Shown here in pieces: positions 29,165 to 38,056 of a stretch of DNA of 64,000 bases. Under the pieces are notes generated by a model. That model saw only the letters and a list, made by a program, of their open reading frames with translations, searched no databases and was not told where the DNA came from. The position numbers and the translations under genes are program-made. Location: contig NZ_CAKMHQ010000006.1 of assembly GCF_927312905.1 (NCBI RefSeq), positions 62,001 through 126,000 of the forward strand, in the 5' to 3' direction. Source of the DNA: Candidatus Nitrotoga sp. 1052. GTDB taxonomy: Bacteria; Pseudomonadota; Gammaproteobacteria; Burkholderiales; Gallionellaceae. Positions within the stretch are counted from its first letter, which is position 1; each line of letters begins with the position of its first letter.

Positions 29165-29653
29165 CTATCTAGATTCCTTCTGAAGTTCTTCTTTGCGAGC
29201 AGTGATTCTGGTACCAAGCGCAACCATATCCAGCTCTGTTGACTTCGCTTGAGGAAAGATTTCGTTCTGTTCTTCCTTGACGTGATGCTTAACGTACTCG
29301 GACAGCACCTTGATCTTTGCATCGAACATCTCGCCGTCTGGCTCGATACCTTCGATTTGGCCAATGAGCTCTTTAAGCGTTGCGTGTTCCACTATTGCTT
29401 CCGGTATCAACTCTTTGTCTTTAAGCGCTTTCTTGACAGCGGGATAGAATATTTCTTCTTCCACTTGGGCATGAACGCTTAGCTCAGTGCATATTTGGGA
29501 GACGAGCATCTTCTTCTTGGAAGTGGAGCGCGCCTTTTCGTATTCGGCGAAGAGTGTGCTGACAAGTTTGTGGTCAGCGCGCAACAAGGCTATTGCATCC
29601 TGAACCTTGGATGGATTATCTGGCGTGGTCTTTTTTTGCATTGCAGTTGTCAT
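29165..29653 (-). CDS. Hemerythrin HHE domain protein
   Basis: 162 residues with a hemerythrin-type four-helix bundle. Metal-ligand motifs are LRADHKLVSTLFAEYE, ELSVHAQVEEEIFYP, IVEHATLKELI and VKHHVKEEQNEIFP. Such proteins bind a di-iron centre and take part in oxygen, NO or peroxide sensing or iron handling. Encoded next to katE in the stress island. Confidence 0.9.
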   Translation of the reverse strand: MTTAMQKKTTPDNPSKVQDAIALLRADHKLVSTLFAEYEKARSTSKKKMLVSQICTELSVHAQVEEEIFYPAVKKALKDKELIPEAIVEHATLKELIGQIEGIEPDGEMFDAKIKVLSEYVKHHVKEEQNEIFPQAKSTELDMVALGTRITARKEELQKESR

Positions 29654-29694
29654 AATGTCTTTTCCTTTATAGATTTGGTGGGGACGGATCTCGT

Positions 29695-29769
29695 TTAGTG
29701 TACGAATAACGCGATCAGAATAATGATGGGAATGGGGATGCCGAGTAACAAAAGAAGTATTGAACGCAT
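29695..29769 (-). CDS. 24-residue hydrophobic membrane peptide
   Basis: A very short frame reading MRSILLLLLGIPIPIIILI and ending ALFVH. It has an almost perfect GGAGG ribosome binding site 6 bases upstream of the ATG (29769). The whole peptide is one transmembrane helix with a Pro-Ile-Pro core. It lies between the hemerythrin and membrane-protein genes on the same strand, with gaps of 41 and 33 bases, so it belongs to that operon. Peptides of this style recur beside stress genes in proteobacteria; the function is unknown. Confidence 0.7.
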   Translation of the reverse strand: MRSILLLLLGIPIPIIILIALFVH

Positions 29770-29802
29770 TATTGCCTCCGAAGTGAAATGTTTAAATTTT
29801 GG

Positions 29803-30789
29803 TTAGAGGTCGCGCCGCCGCCCGCCATACGTGGCCGCTAAACTGGCGACGAATGCGCCCCCGAGCAGTGAGACGAAGATCCACAGTGCCGCATAGGCAG
29901 AAGCTTTACGTGCCTTGTTAGCAGCGTCCTTCGTTGCAGCTTCCGCATCGTGTAACTTTGCCTGCATGCGCGCATAAGTGTCACTCACTCGCTTCTCTGC
30001 GTCTTTCTGTGTAAGACCGGTACGCTGCGAAACGATCTGGCCAACATACTTAACATCTTCCGGAGCTAGAGTCCCTGTTTGGATAGTGGTCATGAAGATC
30101 CGTGCGACTTCGGATGATGGTGCGGCAGCGGTTTGCTCCATGGCACCCTCTAATCTAGTGCCGCTTCCAGCAAGGGCAGCCGTGTTTATGTCCTTGCGGA
30201 ATAGGTAATCCACGAAGTAGCCCATCGGTCCACCGTCACTGCCCGACTTCGCCATCTCGGATCCAGCCGCCGCCGCACCGCCTGCGGTAGCGGCAGTTGC
30301 CGTGGTAGCAACGCCCCCTGCCACAGAGGCTCCAGCCTGAATTCCACCGCTGATGATCGCCCCAATCACCGATGTCAGCAACGCGGCGGTAACAAGGGAC
30401 GCGACGGCCCAAGCTAGGAAGCCGTGCGCGGTATCGCGGAAATAAACCTCATCCGTATGAACCGCAACCCACTTTGTTCGCAGCCTCCCGGCGAGGTAAC
30501 CACCCATTCCGGAAGCAATGAGTTGCGTGGCGGTAACCCAAAGAATGGTCGATACACCAAAGGTCGTTGCACTAATACCGCTGTGCGCCCATGGTGATAC
30601 TGAGGACAAACCCAAACCAGTTCCCAAAATCAGCAGAATAAGAGACAGAGCGGCAGCGGCAGCAGCCCCTGCAACTATGGCGCCCCACGACACTGCGCTG
30701 GTATCGGATTGCGTGTTGTTGGGGTTCAGTCCGGACACGCCTCCTGCGGGCCCGAATTCGACAGCGGTTGCTACATTGGGAAGGGCCAT
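29803..30789 (-). CDS. Multi-pass membrane protein of unknown function (stress island)
   Basis: 328 residues with several alanine/glycine-rich membrane segments (about 33-60, 78-98, 120-150 and 303-323). A soluble loop near residues 250-300 reads VKYVGQIVSQRTGLTQKDAEKRVSD, and an alanine/lysine helix follows. No catalytic motif recognised. First gene of the minus-strand run membrane protein - 24-residue peptide - hemerythrin - katE, so a role in stress physiology is an inference from position. Confidence 0.75.
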   Translation of the reverse strand: MALPNVATAVEFGPAGGVSGLNPNNTQSDTSAVSWGAIVAGAAAAAALSLILLILGTGLGLSSVSPWAHSGISATTFGVSTILWVTATQLIASGMGGYLAGRLRTKWVAVHTDEVYFRDTAHGFLAWAVASLVTAALLTSVIGAIISGGIQAGASVAGGVATTATAATAGGAAAAGSEMAKSGSDGGPMGYFVDYLFRKDINTAALAGSGTRLEGAMEQTAAAPSSEVARIFMTTIQTGTLAPEDVKYVGQIVSQRTGLTQKDAEKRVSDTYARMQAKLHDAEAATKDAANKARKASAYAALWIFVSLLGGAFVASLAATYGGRRRDL

Positions 30790-31039
30790 GATGACTCCTG
30801 AAAGTTAAAGTGGAGTAATTTTGGAGCGAGGTACCAATACGCGTCTGTTCGAAAGCGCACATTGAGGTGAATATATTGCGGGTTCCGGCGGCGAGTGCCT
30901 TCGCATACCAATTCGTTCAAGGAAAACGCACCTCAATATAATGGACCGATCATTGTGCCGTTGAATCAACCCAGCGACGACACGGCGGACCTCATTAATG
31001 CCCCGGCCAAGGCTTGAAGGAAATCTACTGCAGTGGCTT

Positions 31040-31165
31040 TCACTACAAGAAAAGCGGCATGCTATTTCGCCGCTTCCTTCGGGCTTAACCCGCTTCTGTG
31101 ACTTGCTTGACCGCCTGTTCTCGAAATTCTTTGCTGTAAATTGTGATTGGTACTCTCTGTTTCAT
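31040..31165 (-). pseudogene. IS3-family transposase orfA, N-terminal fragment
   Basis: Start at 31165 with a GGAGG-type ribosome binding site, reading MKQRVPITIYSKEFREQAVK and then QVTEAG before a stop at 31085. Restoring one base gives LSPKEAAK, the continuation of the orfA helix-turn-helix. The rest of the element is absent. Confidence 0.65.
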
Positions 31166-31251
31166 CTCATACCTCCGTTTCAAGTTTAACAAAACGTTGG
31201 TGTCCATTTTCCCCAGCCTACCTCAGTCGTGGGAGTGCGGTGTATCACCAT

Positions 31252-31271
31252 ATTAAGGACGCGTCCTTAAT
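31252..31271. promoter_or_regulatory. 20-bp perfect palindrome (possible operator)
   Basis: ATTAAGGACG followed by its exact reverse complement CGTCCTTAAT. It has the size and symmetry of a dimeric regulator site but could be a hairpin. No bound protein can be named. Confidence 0.35.
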
Positions 31272-31339
31272 TGAAAGGATTTTTTAAAATTAAGCTCCAA
31301 TTAAAGAGGGTCTAATCATTTGCATTAAAACTTATAAGA

Positions 31340-31672
31340 CTAATGTCCAGACCCTCCAGCTGAGCCGGAATTAGAATCAGAGCTACCCATTCCACCGGAT
31401 GGGCCCGAGGGATCCATTCCACCTGAGGTGCCAGGAAGACCCATTACGCCGGATGTGCCCGAGGGATCGATTACACGCGTGGAGCCAGAAGGATCCATTA
31501 TGCCTAAGGTGTCAGAAGCAGCCATTCCTCCAGATATACCGGTGGTGCTGCTTCTTCCGGGTGTGTCAGACTTAATTATATTTCCATGATTTTCCTGGGA
31601 ATCAGCTTGAGTTAAGGTAGTCCCCATTGCAAAACAGGACGCAATTGCTAAGCTCATAAAAGTTTTTTTCAT
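31340..31672 (-). CDS. Small secreted Gly/Ser/Pro-rich repeat protein
   Basis: Start at 31672 (MKKTFMSLAIASCFAMG) with GGAG upstream; the open frame extends further to 31765 without a good start. A signal peptide of about 24 residues ends near TQA. The mature part is a low-complexity tandem repeat of roughly ten-residue units of the type DPSGTSGGM with variants. DNA units are about 30 bases. Probably an exported unstructured protein; function unknown. Confidence 0.65.
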   Translation of the reverse strand: MKKTFMSLAIASCFAMGTTLTQADSQENHGNIIKSDTPGRSSTTGISGGMAASDTLGIMDPSGSTRVIDPSGTSGVMGLPGTSGGMDPSGPSGGMGSSDSNSGSAGGSGH

Positions 31673-32399
31673 GATTAACTCCACTATATTTTTAAGACAA
31701 AAGACACCCATACATCGAGAAAGTTGACATACTTGCGTCAAAGCTACCCTGCTAAGCACATCCAAAAATAGCGCTCAGGCGAGCTCGCGACGCCATGAGC
31801 CAACCAACCAGTCACTTTACTGGTCAAAAGCTCTGAGCCCTGCCATGATAGCGAGGTAGCTGCCAGTTTTCTGTTCGCTAGCATACAAAGCCACAGAATT
31901 TTCATTGGTGCGCCTCGGGGAGCAGCCGCCGCGCAAATCGAGTGCATCTTCCGCGCCAGTCAATGCGCTTATTTTTTGACGGTAAATATGACGGTAAATT
32001 TAGATGGTTGATACAAAGAAAGCATGTATCTATATGGATTTAGAGACCTTGGAAACAATAGAGTGGGAATGAATAGACAATTAGCAACATCTCGCAATTG
32101 CCAGTAATAAATCACCTCAAGGCCACGTATTAACGTGGTTTTTTCTTTTATGACTGGAAACATCTGGCAATGACAAGTAGCGGCAAGCAAGTATTTTTTC
32201 ATGGCTTTATCAATGGTATATTTTTTTTATGCCATTAATTAATATCATTGAATATATAGGCAATCTGGCATATAGACATGATGAAGCTTCGATGCGACAC
32301 TCCCCCGCATTGTACATAGCGCATTTCAGCAGCAGATCATGACCAGCAAGACTCACTACAGCCGCTAGAAGCGGAAATCGGCAGGCAAAATCGCGTATC
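31673..32399. other. Gene-poor stretch before the defence island
   Basis: About 730 bases, AT-rich in the second half. Short open frames occur on both strands, but none has a credible start, composition or family match. It may contain the eroded front of the helicase remnant that follows. Confidence 0.45.
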
Positions 32400-32752
32400 C
32401 TAAGCAACCTAAAGACTTGTAACTTGATCTTGTTCGCCCAAGAAACCGAGAGGCTGGACTCATGGGTTGATGACTTGAAAGTGGGGCTTGAGCGGGAAAT
32501 CAAAGAGCTCGACCGCCAAATCAAAGAAGCGCGGGCCAAAAGCAAAGGCGCTGTAACCTTGGCTTAAAAGCTTGTGGTTCAAAAGGAGCAGCGCGACCTT
32601 GAAGCAAATCGAGATCGCAAACGTCGAGAACTGTTTCAGAGAAAAGACAAAATCAGACCCGGCGCGACAATTTGATTGATGGGCTGGAAAAGCAATTGTC
32701 GCAGCAGGTAACAGTGAAGCCATTATTTACGTGTGAATGGGAGATTTCATGA
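32400..32752 (+). pseudogene. C-terminal remnant of an SNF2-type helicase
   Basis: In one frame the DNA reads QETERLDSWVDDLKVGLERE, then IKELDRQIKEARAKS, the lysine/glutamate-rich C-terminal coil of an SNF2-family helicase. An in-frame stop follows (TTG GCT TAA), then QKEQRDLEANRDRKRREL. After a frameshift it continues DNLIDGLEKQLSQQ and ends at CEWEIS with its stop overlapping the next gene's ATG. The front of the gene is gone. The ATGA overlap shows it was once translationally coupled to the DUF2130 gene. Confidence 0.6.
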
Positions 32753-34029
32753 CAGAACCAACAATCATCTGCCCGAGTTGTAACACCGAGATCAAGCTTA
32801 ACGAATCGCTCGCCGCTCCGCTGATCGCGGCGACACGCAAGCAGTTCGAGCAACAACTGGCGCAGAAGGACAATGACATCGCACAGCGCGAACAGGCTAT
32901 GCGCGACAAGGAAAAGCAGCTTGCAGAAGACAAGCGCAAACTCGACGATCAGGTGGCCGATCAAGTTGCGACACAGTTGAAAGCAGAACGTGTCCGCGTT
33001 ATTGCTGAGGAATCCAAGAAAGCTAAACTTGCCAGTGCCGTCGAACTGGAAAACAAGGCACGTGAACTGTCCGAATTGCAAGATGTGCTTAAAGCAAACA
33101 ATGAAAAACTGGCCGAGGCACAGAAGGCGCAAGCCGAGCTCATCAAGAAACAGCGTGAACTCGATGATGCCAAGCGCGAACTGGAACTTACGGTAGAAAA
33201 GCGGGTGCAGGATGGATTGACCCACGTCCGCACGAAAGCCAAAAAAGAAGCCGAGGACGAACAGAAGCTCAAGGTAATGGAGAAGGAACAGACCATTGCC
33301 GCGATGCAGAAACAGATTGAAGACCTCAAGCGCCGGGCCGAGCAAGGATCACAACAATTGCAGGGTGAAGTTCAGGAGCTGGAGCTTGAAAACCTGTTGC
33401 GCATCAAATTCCCTTTCGATGGTATTGAGCCAGTACCCAAGGGGGAGTTTGGCGGGGATGTGCTGCATCGCGTTGTTGGCGCAGGTGGCCACTCCGGCGG
33501 TACCATTTTGTGGGAGTTCAAGCGCACCAAAAACTGGAGCGATGCCTGGCTGGTAAAGCTTCGCGGAGACCAGCGCACCGCGAAGGCAGAAATCGCCGTG
33601 ATCGTGAGCCAGATATTGCCGAAAGGCGTTGAAACCTTTGAAATGGTAGAGGGCGTCTGGGTAACACATCCCCGTGCTGCTTTGCCGGTGGCGATGGTTT
33701 TGCGCCAGTCATTGCTGGAGCTTGCCCTTGCGCGGCAGTCAATAGAAGGTCAGCAGACCAAGACCGAAATGGTCTACCAGTACCTCACCGGTCCGCGTTT
33801 TCGCCAGCGCGTTGAAGCCATCGTTGAAGCCTTTTCCACCATGCAGGAAGACCTCGACAAGGAAAGAAAAGTCATCATGAAGCAATGGGCCAAGCGAGAA
33901 GAGCAGATTGAGCGGGTGATGGGGGCAACGGTGGGGATGTATGGGGACTTGCAGGGTATTGCTGGGAAGTCGTTGCAGGAAATTGAAGGCCTAAGTTTTC
34001 CTGCTTTAGGGGATAATTCCCCTTTGTAA
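32749..34029 (+). CDS. DUF2130 protein with PD-(D/E)XK-like nuclease motif
   Basis: The start at 32749 (MTEPTIICPSCNTEI) overlaps the end of the helicase remnant; 12 bases further upstream is an alternative ATG. 426 residues. There is an N-terminal CPSC half-zinc motif and a long coiled coil (about 25-220). A compact domain follows with GGDVLHRV (Asp237) and GTILWEFKRTK (Glu256, Lys258), the spacing and pattern of a PD-(D/E)XK nuclease. That assignment is my reading of the motif, not a known activity. It lies in a defence island. Confidence 0.8.
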   Translation: MTEPTIICPSCNTEIKLNESLAAPLIAATRKQFEQQLAQKDNDIAQREQAMRDKEKQLAEDKRKLDDQVADQVATQLKAERVRVIAEESKKAKLASAVELENKARELSELQDVLKANNEKLAEAQKAQAELIKKQRELDDAKRELELTVEKRVQDGLTHVRTKAKKEAEDEQKLKVMEKEQTIAAMQKQIEDLKRRAEQGSQQLQGEVQELELENLLRIKFPFDGIEPVPKGEFGGDVLHRVVGAGGHSGGTILWEFKRTKNWSDAWLVKLRGDQRTAKAEIAVIVSQILPKGVETFEMVEGVWVTHPRAALPVAMVLRQSLLELALARQSIEGQQTKTEMVYQYLTGPRFRQRVEAIVEAFSTMQEDLDKERKVIMKQWAKREEQIERVMGATVGMYGDLQGIAGKSLQEIEGLSFPALGDNSPL

Positions 34030-34047
34030 AACTATTGGGGCACTGAA

Positions 34048-35220
34048 ATGAAGGGTGAACCCGTCGCCGGAGTGCGGCCAGAGGTTATGCGTTGGGCAAG
34101 ACAGTCTATCGGGCTGTCGGTGTCTGATGTCGCCCTTTGTTTGAAAAGACCCGTTGAAGAAGTCGAGGCCTGGGAGGCAGATGGACCATACCCAAGCTAT
34201 CCTCAACTGGAAAAACTGGCGTATCAAATTTACAAACGCCCATTGGCGGTTTTCTTTTTGCCTGCCCCTCCCGAGGAAGTAAGCCCGGCGCGAGAATTCA
34301 GGACGTTGCCTGCGGAAGATTTGCAATCACTTGCCGCTGACACACACCTGCACATCCGCCGCGCCCACGCTTACCAGCTCGCGCTACGGGAATTGTTCGG
34401 CGCCCGCAATCCCAGCGAACATTGCATTTGGCAGGAATTATCCATATCCCGTGCGCATTCTGTCTTGGAGCAAGCGGCTGCGGTTCGCAACTATCTGGGC
34501 ATTGCTCTCGAAGAGCAAATTCGCTGGAAAGATGATGAGCAGGCGCTGAAAAAATGGCGGAAAGCGATAGAGGACAAGGGCGTATTTATTTTCAAGGAAT
34601 CTTTCAAGCAGAAGGACATTTCCGGGTTTTGTCTTGTCGACAGCCAATTTCCAGTTGTTTATTTGAACAACAGCACGACCAAGACAAGACAAACTTTCAG
34701 CCTGCTCCATGAGCTTGCGCACCTGTTGCTCAATGTTAACGGGCTGAGCAAATTCGACCAGCGATATGTCGAGCGACTGCCGGATCAGGAAAGACAGATC
34801 GAACGGTTTTGCAATGTAATCGCTGCGGAAATTCTGATCCCATCGCCTGATTTTCAGATGCAGGTCAAACAGTTTCCGGCAGACATCGAGCGGGCATCTG
34901 AACAGCAGTTCTCGGACCTCGCTGCGCGATACGGCGTCAGCCGCGAAGCCGTGTTGCGCCGATTCCTGGATCAAGATCGCGTCACCGCCGCTTTCTATGA
35001 GCAGAAGGCCAAAGCATGGGCGGCACAGCAGAAAAAAGGTACGGGCGGCGACTGGTACGCATCTCAGCATGTTTACCTGAGCGACCGTTTCGCGAGAGAA
35101 GTGGTCAGCCGCCACTATAAGAACCAGCTTAGTGTCGAACAGGCCGCCGATATGCTGGGGATAAAACCCAAGAATTTTGCCGGGTTGGAGCAACGTATTC
35201 TGCAAGGTGTGACTGCATGA
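34048..35220 (+). CDS. XRE-type HTH / ImmA-IrrE metallopeptidase regulator
   Basis: 390 residues. The N-terminal 70 residues form a helix-turn-helix (ARQSIGLSVSDVALCLKRPV). The middle carries the zinc peptidase motif HELAHLLLN (H221, E222, H225) of the ImmA/IrrE family, and the C-terminal part is helical. It overlaps the following PIN gene by 4 bases (ATGA). This arrangement is typical of an antitoxin/regulator with a PIN-like DUF4411 partner. It probably represses its own operon. Confidence 0.88.
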   Translation: MKGEPVAGVRPEVMRWARQSIGLSVSDVALCLKRPVEEVEAWEADGPYPSYPQLEKLAYQIYKRPLAVFFLPAPPEEVSPAREFRTLPAEDLQSLAADTHLHIRRAHAYQLALRELFGARNPSEHCIWQELSISRAHSVLEQAAAVRNYLGIALEEQIRWKDDEQALKKWRKAIEDKGVFIFKESFKQKDISGFCLVDSQFPVVYLNNSTTKTRQTFSLLHELAHLLLNVNGLSKFDQRYVERLPDQERQIERFCNVIAAEILIPSPDFQMQVKQFPADIERASEQQFSDLAARYGVSREAVLRRFLDQDRVTAAFYEQKAKAWAAQQKKGTGGDWYASQHVYLSDRFAREVVSRHYKNQLSVEQAADMLGIKPKNFAGLEQRILQGVTA

Positions 35221-35687
35221 TCTATGTGTTCGACACCAGTTCAATACGTTCACTCCAGCACTTTTATCCAAGCGTGTTCAAAACCATCTGGGATGGGTTG
35301 GACAGCTTGGTGCACCAGAAAAATATTATTTCAACCCGTGAAGTCTGGAATGAACTTGAACGTCAAAACGTAAGTGCGGATGTGCTGGCGTGGGCGAAAC
35401 AAAACAAGCAAATTTTTACTACTCCGAACACCGCCGAACTTCAGTTTGTTGCGCAGATATTTCAGACTAAGCACTTCCAGAGCTTGATCGGGGAACAGCA
35501 GCGATTGAAAGGAACACCAGTTGCGGATCCATTTGTCATTGCCTGCGCCAAAATTAAAGGCGCCACCGTGGTTACGGAAGAGCAACAGAAACCTAACGCA
35601 GCAAAAATTCCAAACGTGTGTGAGTATTTCAATGTGCCCTGCATTGACCTTGAAAGATTTATGCAGCAGCAGGGATGGACTTTCTGA
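35217..35687 (+). CDS. PIN-like DUF4411 protein (probable toxin)
   Basis: 156 residues with a PIN-type fold. It has N-terminal MIYVFDTSSIRSL (Asp6), an acidic REVWNELE segment and ADPFVIACAK (Asp near 104), the usual acidic metal-binding set. PIN proteins cut RNA, often as toxins. Translationally coupled to the ImmA/IrrE gene. Confidence 0.85.
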   Translation: MIYVFDTSSIRSLQHFYPSVFKTIWDGLDSLVHQKNIISTREVWNELERQNVSADVLAWAKQNKQIFTTPNTAELQFVAQIFQTKHFQSLIGEQQRLKGTPVADPFVIACAKIKGATVVTEEQQKPNAAKIPNVCEYFNVPCIDLERFMQQQGWTF

Positions 35688-35957
35688 TGGCAAGTCGAAG
35701 GCTAGCAACTAGATGGAAGATGCCACTGTTCTAGCCAAGAAGGAAGCGGCAATCAAATCAAGTGGTGCAAGAATGCTTCGGACTACGCGGCAGCCAATGG
35801 TGGCAAACCTTGGCGCATGTGCGGATCCCGCATACCGCGATTGCGGTGATTATGATGCTGGGTAGATTGGCGGGCAGTTTGGATGCTATCAGGACATGCG
35901 AAGTTGATGATGCCGTATGTATAACGGCAGTTGCTTAAAACGTGAATTGTATTTTCA
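35688..35957 (+). pseudogene. Probable degraded C-terminus of a restriction-type helicase
   Basis: 270 bases with no intact gene. Spread over shifted frames it reads AKKEAA, KWCKNASDYAAANGGKPW and IPHTAIA. I associate that pattern with the end of type III restriction (Res)-like DEAD helicases. It is too short and broken to be sure. Confidence 0.4.
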
Positions 35958-37412
35958 ATGAATTTCGACTTTGCCACTCTTGATCTATTGCGCCAAAGCC
36001 ATCCGGCGTGGCGTTTGTTGCGCTCGGATCACGCACCGCTGATAGCGAGTTTTTTGCAGCGAGTGTTTATCGTGCCGAATGTGCGTGTTATGGCGCAGGC
36101 TGATTTGGCAGAATCACTCGAAGACGAACTGTTTACCCTGCGCGAGAGTCTAGGCTCAGATGCTTTTCCCAAGTCTGCACTTGAATACCTCAACGACTGG
36201 GCGAGCACTGAGAAGGGGTGGTTACGCAAATTCTATGTTCAAGGTTCGGATGAACCGCATTTCGATCTTTCCCCACCGACCGAAAAAGCGATTACTTGGC
36301 TTGCAACGCTCACCCAGCGCAGCTTTGTTGGTACGGAATCCCGCTTGCTTACGCTATTCGAGTTGCTTAAGCAGATGAGTGAAGGATCTGAATCCGATCC
36401 TCAAACGCGTGTTGCTGAATTACACAAACGGCGTGATGAAATTGATAGGGAAATCGAGCAAATATTATCTGGTGATATTCCGCTGTTAGATAACACCGCA
36501 TTGAAAGACCGCTTCCAGCAATTCACACAATTGGCGCGGGAGCTGCTGAGCGATTTTCGTGAGGTAGAGCATAACTTTCGTGGTTTGGATCGGCGCGTGC
36601 GGGAGCGCATCGCACTGTGGCAAGGCTCAAAAGGAGCGCTACTGGAAGAGATCATGGGCGAGCGGGATGCAATTTCCGACTCGGATCAGGGACGCAGTTT
36701 TCGCGCATTCTGGGATTTTTTGATGTCCAGTCGGCGGCAGGAGGAACTGTCGGTATTGCTGGAACGTGTGTTGACCTTGCCACCTGTCATTGAACTCAAG
36801 CCTGACAGCCGAACACGTCGTGTACATTATGATTGGCTAGAGGCTGGAGAACATACACAGCGTACTGTCGCCCAGCTTTCGCAACAGTTACGGCGTTTTC
36901 TTGACGACCAAGCTTGGTTGGAAAACCGCCGCATCATGGACATTCTGCACGGTATCGAAACTAAAGCGTTGGCAGTGCGCGAATCTCAGCCGTCAGGTGT
37001 GATGATGGACATTGCAGATACGGCTGCTGATATTGAGTTGCCGATGGAACGACCACTACACACACCTTCCATCAAACCGCAAATCGCCGATATCGTGCTG
37101 GAAGAGGGTGATGTCGAAATAGATGCAGGAGCCTTGTACTCGCAAGTCGTTATCGATAAGGCGCAACTGGTTAGACATATCCGACATGCTTTGCAGGATC
37201 GTTCGCAAATCACGTTGCGTGAGCTGTGCGAAATGCAGCCGCTACAACGCGGATTGGCAGAACTGGTGGCCTATCTCCAGCTTGCGGGCGACACTTTCAA
37301 GGCCGTGGTGGACGAAGAGGTGACCGATGAAATTTTCTGGCGCAGAGAAGAATCGGATGGGCAAGAACAAGTGAAACGGGCACGTTTGCCGCGCGTTATT
37401 TTTGTGAGATGA
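35958..37412 (+). CDS. jetA: Wadjet anti-plasmid protein JetA (DUF3375)
   Basis: A 484-residue DUF3375 protein, the kleisin-like (MukF-like) subunit of the Wadjet condensin complex. The N-terminus TLDLLRQSHPAWRLLRSDHAP is typical. Long helical segments and an acidic C-terminal linker follow, ending in PRVIFVR. It is the first gene of a complete jetABCD set; the stop overlaps jetB by 4 bases (ATGA). The ribosome binding site is weak. Confidence 0.93.
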   Translation: MNFDFATLDLLRQSHPAWRLLRSDHAPLIASFLQRVFIVPNVRVMAQADLAESLEDELFTLRESLGSDAFPKSALEYLNDWASTEKGWLRKFYVQGSDEPHFDLSPPTEKAITWLATLTQRSFVGTESRLLTLFELLKQMSEGSESDPQTRVAELHKRRDEIDREIEQILSGDIPLLDNTALKDRFQQFTQLARELLSDFREVEHNFRGLDRRVRERIALWQGSKGALLEEIMGERDAISDSDQGRSFRAFWDFLMSSRRQEELSVLLERVLTLPPVIELKPDSRTRRVHYDWLEAGEHTQRTVAQLSQQLRRFLDDQAWLENRRIMDILHGIETKALAVRESQPSGVMMDIADTAADIELPMERPLHTPSIKPQIADIVLEEGDVEIDAGALYSQVVIDKAQLVRHIRHALQDRSQITLRELCEMQPLQRGLAELVAYLQLAGDTFKAVVDEEVTDEIFWRREESDGQEQVKRARLPRVIFVR

Positions 37413-38056
37413 GCATGACAGAGCAAGAACTTAAACCAGAAAATGCCGCTGCAACGAATGAGTTATCAGCCTTGGTCATTACTTTGCTCAAAGGCGTGAT
37501 TTACCAAGAAGGAGAGGCCAGCCTTTGGAATGCCTTGCTCAATCTACAAGCCCGCGTGCGTGATTACGTGACCGTGTTGGGCCTGGAATTGGTGCTGGAC
37601 GAGTCCGAGGGGTATGCATTCTTGCGAGCACGTTTGGAAAGTGAAGGCGAAGGTGTTGCCAAGCTGCCTCGACTGGTGGCGCGCCGTCCGCTGACTTTCC
37701 CTGTGAGCTTGCTGCTGGCGCTGTTGCGCAAGAAGTTGGCCGAGTTCGATGCAAGTGGTGGTGACACACGCCTCGTGTTGACTCGTGATCAACTCGTCGA
37801 GCTGGTTCGCGTGTTCTTGCCCGACAGCAGTAACGAGGCGAAGCTCATCGACCAGATAGAGACGCATCTCAACAAGATTGTCGAGTTAGGATTTTTGCGC
37901 AAGCTTAAAACTGGCGCAGGACAACCCACAGCATTCGAGGTGCGCCGCATCATCAAAGCTTTTGTGGATGCGCAGTGGCTGAATGATTTCGATACGCGGC
38001 TGTCAGCGTATCAGGTACAGATCAATGCAACTTCAGCAGGTGATTCCAATGGCTGA
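37409..38056 (+). CDS. jetB: Wadjet protein JetB (DUF4194)
   Basis: A 215-residue DUF4194 protein, the KITE-type (MukE-like) winged-helix subunit of the Wadjet SMC complex. Recognisable segments are [27 protein letters not shown] and [19 protein letters not shown]. It overlaps jetA by 4 bases and jetC by 8 bases, so the complex is made from one coupled message. Confidence 0.93.
   Translation: MSMTEQELKPENAAATNELSALVITLLKGVIYQEGEASLWNALLNLQARVRDYVTVLGLELVLDESEGYAFLRARLESEGEGVAKLPRLVARRPLTFPVSLLLALLRKKLAEFDASGGDTRLVLTRDQLVELVRVFLPDSSNEAKLIDQIETHLNKIVELGFLRKLKTGAGQPTAFEVRRIIKAFVDAQWLNDFDTRLSAYQVQINATSAGDSNG

Larger units (their letters stand above)
30790..31339. other. Intergenic region with IS3-type remnant and palindrome
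   Basis: 550 bases without an intact gene. It contains the start of an IS3-type transposase orfA (31040-31165) and a 20-bp perfect palindrome (31252-31271). The part nearest 30790 should hold the promoter of the stress-gene run. Confidence 0.55.

Noticed and set aside
34438-35271. Long minus-strand frame antisense to the ImmA/IrrE gene
   Set aside because: The + strand gene has clear motifs, a coupled partner and normal composition; the antisense frame has none.
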